This document shows positions 24,500-26,354 of a stretch of DNA of 26,354 bases, in pieces (positions within the stretch are counted from its first letter, which is position 1; each line of letters starts with the position of its first letter). Both the position numbers and the translations under genes were made by a program. The stretch lies in the NCBI GenBank assembly GCA_964649095.1, contig CAZYPH010000019.1:1-26354 (forward strand), written 5' to 3'. This DNA comes from CAZYPH01 sp964649095. Lineage in GTDB: Bacteria > Bdellovibrionota > UBA1018 > UBA923. Under the pieces are notes generated by a model. The model was not told where the DNA came from. It was given only the letters and a program-made list of their open reading frames with translations, and did no database searches.

Positions 24500-26071
24500 A
24501 TGAAAAATACTCTTTCGAAAACAATCTTTAAAACAGCTCCAAAGCCCACCTCTATGTTCACCGCAAATAGTGTCGCGCGACGGCGGCTGATAGCTATGTC
24601 GGCGTTGGTTTTAACGTTATTGTGTTCTGTGGTGTCGTCTCGCCTAGCTATGGCAGCGCCCCCCGAAGCGGTCGATGTTTTAATTATCGGAGCTGGCTTA
24701 AGCGGCATGGCCACTGCGGCTGAGTTAAAAGACAGTAGTGTAAACAAGAAAAATTTATCATTTCATGTCGTAGAGCTCACCAATCGTGTGGGTGGTCGTG
24801 TGCGTACGGTAGAGTATCAAAGACCTGGCAAACCAACGCTTACGGCAGATTCTGGAATGGAAGAATACTGGGAATCGAACCCAGCGGTCGGTTGGTTACG
24901 AAAATTTAAGTTACCCTTGCGAGCCGATTACGCCGCCTCAAGCATGACCTTACTTGGCAAAAATTATTATTTCGATACGCCTGAAGAGGGCATGCGTTTG
25001 ATTTTCAATCAAAAAGAACGCGATGAGCTCGCTCGCGTAAAAAATATAGCAAAAGATATATATGAAAAAATAAATACAGTAGACTCCAAGAAGATATTAT
25101 CAGCCTCTGAAAAACAGAAACTTATTAAAATTAGTTTTAAAGACTGGTTATCTGGTTTGAAGTTACCCAAAAAAGTAATCGAATGGGTACGTATCTCAGT
25201 CGAGTGCGAAATCGGCACCCATTACGACCGTATTGCGGCGCTCGATGGCATTGCCGAGATGCATATTTTTACCGCCAACAATGGGTTGGGTGAGCGCTCG
25301 TACCGTGTTGTTGGCGGCAACGAAGCCTTTCTTAAGGCCTTTGCCGATCATGTTGGTGATAAATATATTTCATTGAATCAACGCGTGACAAAAATTGAAA
25401 ACAAATCAGACCACGCCTTGGTAACTGTCTTAGATGGGGGTTCGAATATCTCTCGTGTGATTCGCGCAAAACACGTCGTCAGTACGATTCCGTTGTTTCG
25501 GTTGTTTGAGGTTCAGATTCTGCCTCCACTGTCTAACGACAAAGCACATGCCATACAGTCGCAGACGTGGGGCGCGTACCATAAAGTGCATGTCATCCTA
25601 GATCGTAAGGGCTGGGCACGTTTTGAGGCGGCCAGCGGTGGGCCAAAGTTGCCTCTCTTAACCGATAGTAATTTGGGTGTGATTTATGATGGTAATCCCG
25701 ACGCGAAAGAGGGCAGTAAAATTCTGAGCCACCTCATTTTTGGCGATACGGCCGATCGTTATGGCTTTATGCCGCAGGCCAGTGTGGTGGCCGAAGTGCG
25801 TGCCGGGTTAGAGAAACTATTCCCTGGCATTGGCGCCTTTATTGAAGAGGTAGAAACCCACCGCTACCATCCACGCGCGATTGCCAGTTGGCCAGTGGGG
25901 CGATCGCGTTACGATGCCCTGTCAGACGCTTTGCGGCGCCCTGAAGGCCGGCTCTATTTTGCGGGCGACTTTACCGAAAGCGCACACTCGGACGGCGCCT
26001 TTCTTTCGAGCGCTCGTGTGGTGAAACAAATTTTAGAGGGCTCTGCGGCGCCTAAACTGATGGCGCACTAG
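24500..26071 (+). CDS. Exported FAD-dependent amine oxidase, probably Tat substrate
   Basis: The protein is a flavin monoamine oxidase-family enzyme (about 523 residues). An FAD Rossmann motif VDVLIIGAGLSG (about 58-69) is followed by VVELTNRVGGRVRT (90-103), and RLYFAGDFTESAHSDGAFLS (about 484-503) forms the C-terminal FAD-binding end. These enzymes oxidise amines to imines or aldehydes with release of hydrogen peroxide. The N-terminus has RRR (27-29), a hydrophobic core and AMA/APP cleavage, a Tat-type signal, consistent with export of a folded flavoprotein. Start is uncertain: TTG 24464, ATG 24500 and ATG 24554 are all in frame; ATG 24554 would give a short Tat signal of standard length. 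Substrate unknown. Confidence 0.87.
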   Translation: MKNTLSKTIFKTAPKPTSMFTANSVARRRLIAMSALVLTLLCSVVSSRLAMAAPPEAVDVLIIGAGLSGMATAAELKDSSVNKKNLSFHVVELTNRVGGRVRTVEYQRPGKPTLTADSGMEEYWESNPAVGWLRKFKLPLRADYAASSMTLLGKNYYFDTPEEGMRLIFNQKERDELARVKNIAKDIYEKINTVDSKKILSASEKQKLIKISFKDWLSGLKLPKKVIEWVRISVECEIGTHYDRIAALDGIAEMHIFTANNGLGERSYRVVGGNEAFLKAFADHVGDKYISLNQRVTKIENKSDHALVTVLDGGSNISRVIRAKHVVSTIPLFRLFEVQILPPLSNDKAHAIQSQTWGAYHKVHVILDRKGWARFEAASGGPKLPLLTDSNLGVIYDGNPDAKEGSKILSHLIFGDTADRYGFMPQASVVAEVRAGLEKLFPGIGAFIEEVETHRYHPRAIASWPVGRSRYDALSDALRRPEGRLYFAGDFTESAHSDGAFLSSARVVKQILEGSAAPKLMAH

Positions 26072-26159
26072 ACGAAGGTAGTAATTTTTTGGGGGGCTCG
26101 CATCGTGACTCCGGCAAAATCGGTTTGTTAACGATACGATTTTTTAGGACAATCAACCT

Positions 26160-26354
26160 ATGCCAGCACGTCGAAAAACAACCCGCAGTCTTAAGAACCC
26201 CATCACAACTAAAAAGGCCTCGCCGCTACATCAGCCCGATTATAAAAACTATAAAAGCCCCGACCATTATGGCGAATGGCTGGGTTACAAAGTCGAGTCG
26301 GCCGATTTTAAGCGTTTTGAGGCCAAATTAAGCTTGTTAGTGCGCCGCGAGCAT
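26160..26354 (+). CDS. 5' part of an unidentified gene, cut by window edge
   Basis: ATG 26160, with AGGA 8-11 nt before it, opens a frame of 65 codons to the right edge. The first 20 residues are basic and rich in Arg, Lys and Thr. The following segment (HYGEWLGYKVESADFKRFEA, then LLVRREH) resembles the N-terminal approach of hotdog-fold acyl-CoA thioesterases, but too little is visible to assign it. The overlapping frame at 26089-26331 looks like noise. Confidence 0.55.
   Translation, partial: MPARRKTTRSLKNPITTKKASPLHQPDYKNYKSPDHYGEWLGYKVESADFKRFEAKLSLLVRREH

Noticed and set aside
26089..26331. Open frame of 80 codons near the right edge
   Set aside because: Out of frame with the better frame starting at 26160, which has an AGGA site and stays open to the edge.

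Overview
The window looks like one chromosomal stretch of a Gram-negative bacterium with moderate GC. It carries exported proteins with classical signal peptides, two outer-membrane beta-barrel candidates ending in Phe, a bacterial Ser/Thr kinase, a sigma-54 activator and a chemosensory operon. This mix, together with the post-signal motif shared by the two barrels, reminds me of Bdellovibrionota (the former predatory delta-proteobacteria). That placement is an inference; nothing in the window proves it. No rRNA, tRNA, CRISPR array, insertion sequence or phage gene was seen. One run of exactly 100 N (15534-15633) marks an assembly gap.

Layout: (1) 1-1773: the 5' part of a secreted protein gene (minus strand, cut by the left edge); a YhhQ-type queuosine-precursor transporter; and, convergent with it, an 80-residue protein that resembles a lone histidine-kinase dimerisation/phosphoacceptor hairpin. 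(2) 1961-7225: a tight chemosensory operon cheW-cheB-cheR-cheA with no receptor and no separate cheY; CheA has a receiver domain at its N-terminus and two CheW-like domains at its C-terminus. (3) 12010-7229 on the minus strand: leuS, astB and a DEDDh exonuclease in overlapping order, ending 3 bp from the end of cheA. (4) 13780-12083 on the minus strand: two tandem barrel proteins that share an N-terminal motif. (5) 17285-13992 on the minus strand: a transmembrane Ser/Thr kinase followed, across the gap, by a GAF-AAA-Fis sigma-54 activator, probably one signalling unit. (6) 17274-21710: a ureohydrolase (arginase/agmatinase superfamily) and a SWIM-SNF2 helicase, probably co-transcribed. (7) 21720-26071: two exported proteins of unknown function, one with a kinase-like nucleotide-loop pattern; a strong bidirectional terminator; and a probable Tat-exported FAD amine oxidase. 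A final gene is cut by the right edge.

The most interesting points are the rearranged CheA with its divergent lone DHp-like protein, the exported kinase-like protein at 21720-23369, the barrel pair with its shared motif, the kinase/sigma-54 activator pair, and two structured leaders abutting ribosome binding sites (yhhQ and leuS). Nothing here is proved to be a new system; each is stated with what would test it.
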